Part shown: positions 6,624-8,606 of the stretch, piece after piece | Numbering within the stretch: the stretch's first letter is position 1 | Layout: every line of letters starts with the position of its first letter | Assembly (NCBI GenBank): GCA_023438965.1 | Contig: JAEXPB010000310.1 | Location: forward strand, 1-8,606 | DNA length: 8,606 bases | Source: Bacillota bacterium | GTDB lineage: Bacteria > Bacillota > Clostridia > Saccharofermentanales > UBA5734 | Direction of reading: 5' to 3' | Position numbers and translations under genes: made by a program | The notes under the pieces: generated by a model | Seen by the model: only the letters and a program-made list of their open reading frames with translations | The model's database searches: none | What the model was told of the DNA's origin: nothing

Positions 6624-6679
6624 GCATTTGAACAGCCGGCAGTGCGGCTGGAATAGATAAAATGGAGGTAAGCAGACAG
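6624..6679 (+). promoter_or_regulatory. rplM mRNA leader with hairpin, candidate L13 autoregulatory leader
   Basis: The predicted leader of about 56 bases contains a perfect hairpin: CAGCCG (6633-6638), loop GCAGTG, CGGCTG (6645-6650), ending 13 bases before the GGAGG of rplM. Bacillota are known to carry a structured leader (the L13 leader family) ahead of rplM-rpsI, thought to bind L13 for feedback control. Position and size fit that family, but I cannot confirm the conserved bases without a covariance model. Confidence 0.5.
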
Positions 6680-7114
6680 ATGAGTACTTATGTGGCGAAG
6701 CCCGCTGATATTCAAAGAAAATGGTTCGTCATCGACGCCGACGGCCTGACCCTGGGCCGCCTGGCCAGCGAAGTGGCCAAGATTCTCCGGGGCAAGAATA
6801 AACCGGAGTATACGCCTTTCGTGGACACCGGCGATTTTGTGATCGTCGTCAACGCGTCCCGGATGGTATTGACCGGCAAGAAGCTTGATCAGAAGCTCTA
6901 TCGGTATCATACCCAATATCCCGGCGGCTTGAAGGAAATCAAATATCGCGTCCTGATGCAGAACAAGCCGGAAAAGGTCCTGGAATTGGCGGTTAAGGGC
7001 ATGCTGCCCAAGAACGCGCTGGGCCGTGCGATGTACCGGAAGCTTAAGGTTTATGCCGGCCCGGATCATGAACAGGCCGCCCAGAAGCCCGAGACACTCA
7101 AGCTTTCGATTTAA
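6680..7114 (+). CDS. rplM: 50S ribosomal protein L13
   Basis: A 144-residue protein that matches ribosomal protein L13 along its whole length; it is an early-assembling component of the large ribosomal subunit that binds 23S rRNA. Diagnostic stretches are [20 protein letters not shown] (13-32), [20 protein letters not shown] (36-55), [20 protein letters not shown] (63-82) and the C-terminal signature [20 protein letters not shown] (104-123) followed by [14 protein letters not shown]. An in-frame ATG at 6662 would add six residues, but it forms part of the ribosome binding site ATGGAGGT; the ATG at 6680 gives the N-terminus MSTYVAKP usual for clostridial L13. It is the first gene of a two-gene operon with rpsI, driven by the promoter at 6589-6617, and may be feedback-controlled through its leader hairpin. 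Confidence 0.98.
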   Translation: MSTYVAKPADIQRKWFVIDADGLTLGRLASEVAKILRGKNKPEYTPFVDTGDFVIVVNASRMVLTGKKLDQKLYRYHTQYPGGLKEIKYRVLMQNKPEKVLELAVKGMLPKNALGRAMYRKLKVYAGPDHEQAAQKPETLKLSI

Positions 7115-7135
7115 TGAGGGGAGGATCACCAGGAT

Positions 7136-7546
7136 ATGGTTACCAAAAAGGCTGCTAAATCATTCTTTTATGGCACCGGCCGCCGCAAGAACGCGGTTGC
7201 CTGCGTCCGCATCTACCCTGGCAAAGGCCAGATCACGATCAACGATAAAGCCCTGGACGACTATTTCGGCATGGAGACCCTGAAGCTGATCGTTAGACAG
7301 CCCCTCGTCGCCACCGCGACCGAAGAGCGTTTTGACATCATCTGCAAAGTTATCGGCGGCGGACTTTCCGGCCAGGCCGGCGCGATTCGCCACGGCTTGT
7401 CCCGCGCCCTGGTCAAGGCCGATGAAGAGGCCTTCAAGGCGACGCTCAAAAAAGCCGGCTTCCTGACCCGCGATTCCAGGATGAAGGAAAGAAAGAAATA
7501 CGGTCTCAAGAAGGCCAGAAAAGCATCCCAGTTCTCCAAGCGTTAA
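7136..7546 (+). CDS. rpsI: 30S ribosomal protein S9
   Basis: A 136-residue protein matching ribosomal protein S9 of the small subunit head. It shows the N-terminal [20 protein letters not shown] (11-30), the family signature [19 protein letters not shown] (74-92), and the basic C-terminal tail ending [12 protein letters not shown], whose SKR end contacts P-site tRNA in known ribosome structures. A GGGGAGG lies about 11 bases before the ATG and the gene starts 21 bases after rplM, the near-universal bacterial pairing. The residues I know for the family are intact and nothing is unusual. An intrinsic terminator follows 35 bases after the stop; an interrupted palindrome GTTTGC-A-GCAAAC (7559-7571) lies in between with no clear role. 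Confidence 0.98.
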   Translation: MVTKKAAKSFFYGTGRRKNAVACVRIYPGKGQITINDKALDDYFGMETLKLIVRQPLVATATEERFDIICKVIGGGLSGQAGAIRHGLSRALVKADEEAFKATLKKAGFLTRDSRMKERKKYGLKKARKASQFSKR

Positions 7547-7581
7547 TTCCGGCGACTGGTTTGCAGCAAACAGATACTGGA

Positions 7582-7617
7582 ACGGGACAGGGACAGTCAA
7601 TGCCCCTGCCCGTTTTT
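7582..7617 (+). terminator. Intrinsic terminator of the rplM-rpsI operon
   Basis: The arm ACGGG-A-CAGGG (7582-7592) pairs with CCCTG-CCCGT (7604-7613) with a single bulged A, giving ten pairs mostly G-C around an 11-base loop. The closing T begins a run of five T (7613-7617). The next gene starts only 31 bases later with no promoter between, so some readthrough may feed the amidohydrolase. Confidence 0.85.
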
Positions 7618-7648
7618 GCTGTCAGATCCGACTTGGGAGGTGAATGAC

Positions 7649-8606
7649 ATGCTCCTGATCCGCAACGCGAACATCATTACCGTTTCCGGCCAGATCCATC
7701 AGCCGGGTTATATTTGGATTGATCCGCCGCTGATCAAGGCTGTTGGCGGCGGCGAACCGCCGGCCAGCCTGCTGGCCGCCCATGCCGGCGAGATTCAGGA
7801 TGCCGCCGGCGGCTGGCTTATGCCGGGCATGATCGACGCACATTGCCATGTCGGTCTTTTCGATGATGGTCTTGACCAGGAGGGCGACGACGGCAACGAG
7901 TCGACCGACCCGGTCACCCCGCAGCTGCGGGCGCTGGACGGCATTTTCCAGGATGACCGCTGTTTTGGCGAAGCGCTCGCGCACGGCGTTACCAGTGTGA
8001 TGACCGGCCCGGGCAGCGCCAATGTCCTGGCCGGCAGTTTCGCCCTGCTGCGGACAACCGGACGCACCGCCGAACAGATGGCCATCCGGCCGATCGCGGC
8101 GATGAAGGCTGCGCTGGGCGAAAATCCGAAACGGGTGTACGGACGCCGGGAAAAAGCGCCGGCGACGCGGATGGCCACCGCGGCGCTGCTGCGCGATTCG
8201 CTGCTGAAAGCCTGCCATTACCGCGACGAAAAGCAACGGCGCGATGCGCTGCCCACGGTTGACCCGACCGAGGAGATCCCTGAGCCGGATACCCGATGGG
8301 AGGCGCTGCTGCCGGTCCTGAACGGCGACCAGATCCTGAAGATTCATGCCCACCGGACCGATGACATCCTGACCGCCATCCGGATCGCCAATGAGTTCGG
8401 TCTGCGCTATACGCTTGACCACTGCACGGAAGGCTACCTGATCGCCGACTTGCTGGCCGCCGAATACCCGGCTGGCCAGGCCGCCGGCCGCGGCTGCGGC
8501 CAGCCGGGTCGCGGCCGTCTGGAAGGCATCGTCACCGGACCGCTGCTGACCGATCGCAGCAAACCGGAGCTGAACCGGGCCAACATCGCCAATCCGGCCA
8601 TCCTTG
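7649..8606 (+). CDS. Metal-dependent amidohydrolase, 3' end outside window
   Basis: The first 319 residues of a cytoplasmic amidohydrolase of the imidazolonepropionase-like group are visible. After a small N-terminal beta domain (LLIRNANIITVSG) come the metal motif PGMIDAHCHVG with H65 and H67, TGPGSANVLAG (119-129), the likely metal-ligand lysine K153 in MKAALGENPKRVYG, IHAHRTDD (H233, H235), and YTLDHCTEG (H258). The later aspartate that completes the site lies past the window end. Relatives usually have about 380-400 residues; substrates are mostly unknown for this subgroup. GGGAGG ends 8 bases before the ATG at 7649. Residues about 273-291 (PAGQAAGRGCGQPGRGR) look like an insertion compared with the family pattern I recall, and coincide with a DNA palindrome. 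Fold assignment is firm; the reaction is not known. No own promoter is visible after the rpsI terminator. Confidence 0.9.
   Translation, partial: MLLIRNANIITVSGQIHQPGYIWIDPPLIKAVGGGEPPASLLAAHAGEIQDAAGGWLMPGMIDAHCHVGLFDDGLDQEGDDGNESTDPVTPQLRALDGIFQDDRCFGEALAHGVTSVMTGPGSANVLAGSFALLRTTGRTAEQMAIRPIAAMKAALGENPKRVYGRREKAPATRMATAALLRDSLLKACHYRDEKQRRDALPTVDPTEEIPEPDTRWEALLPVLNGDQILKIHAHRTDDILTAIRIANEFGLRYTLDHCTEGYLIADLLAAEYPAGQAAGRGCGQPGRGRLEGIVTGPLLTDRSKPELNRANIANPAIL
8466..8509. repeat. Palindromic 44-base element inside the amidohydrolase gene
   Basis: ACCCGGCTGGCC (8466-8477) is repeated as its exact reverse complement GGCCAGCCGGGT (8498-8509) with 20 bases between, and the interior can pair further (GCCGC with GCGGC). 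The element encodes residues 273-287 of the amidohydrolase and keeps the frame open. It resembles short palindromic intragenic insertions known in some bacteria, but no second complete copy is in this window. Confidence 0.7.

Noticed and set aside
7622..8422. 266-codon minus-strand ORF opposite the amidohydrolase
   Set aside because: The plus strand here encodes a clear amidohydrolase with all its motifs; the antisense frame is open because of GC-rich codon use and matches no protein pattern.

Overview
The window reads as a piece of a Bacillota chromosome, most likely class Clostridia. This rests on clostridial-type L13 and S9 proteins, strong AGGAGG-type ribosome binding sites, a SNF2 helicase carrying a SWIM zinc finger, and a leader hairpin ahead of rplM. 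Base composition looks moderately GC-rich by eye (not counted), with short AT-rich islands at promoters. Genus cannot be named from this sequence.

Layout. The left three quarters are read on the minus strand and the right quarter on the plus strand. From the divergence point near 6430-6620 leftward come a 1140-residue SWIM-SNF2 ATPase (2895-6317), an 80-residue small protein of unknown function with its own promoter (2443-2685), a 509-residue regulator with an N-terminal helix-turn-helix and an otherwise uncharacterised body (701-2230), and an AraC-family regulator cut off by the window start (1-652). Rightward from the same point are rplM and rpsI (ribosomal proteins L13 and S9) as a two-gene operon with a strong promoter and an intrinsic terminator, then a metal-dependent amidohydrolase cut off by the window end (7649-8606).

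How the parts work together. rplM and rpsI are a standard co-transcribed pair; the hairpin in their leader is a candidate for the L13-type autoregulatory leader known in Bacillota. The two regulators at the left are 48 bases apart and probably co-transcribed, but no target gene is visible. The SNF2 gene has the most elaborate upstream region: an extended -10 promoter, two tandem 30-base hairpin-forming repeats, a strong Shine-Dalgarno sequence that opens a nine-codon ORF rather than the helicase itself, and an 8-base overlap of that ORF with the helicase start.

No CRISPR array, tRNA, rRNA, insertion sequence or phage gene was seen. No clearly new multi-gene system is visible. The points most worth a second look are the SNF2 leader, a 44-base palindrome that appears to insert extra codons in the amidohydrolase, the 80-residue small protein, and the large uncharacterised regulator.
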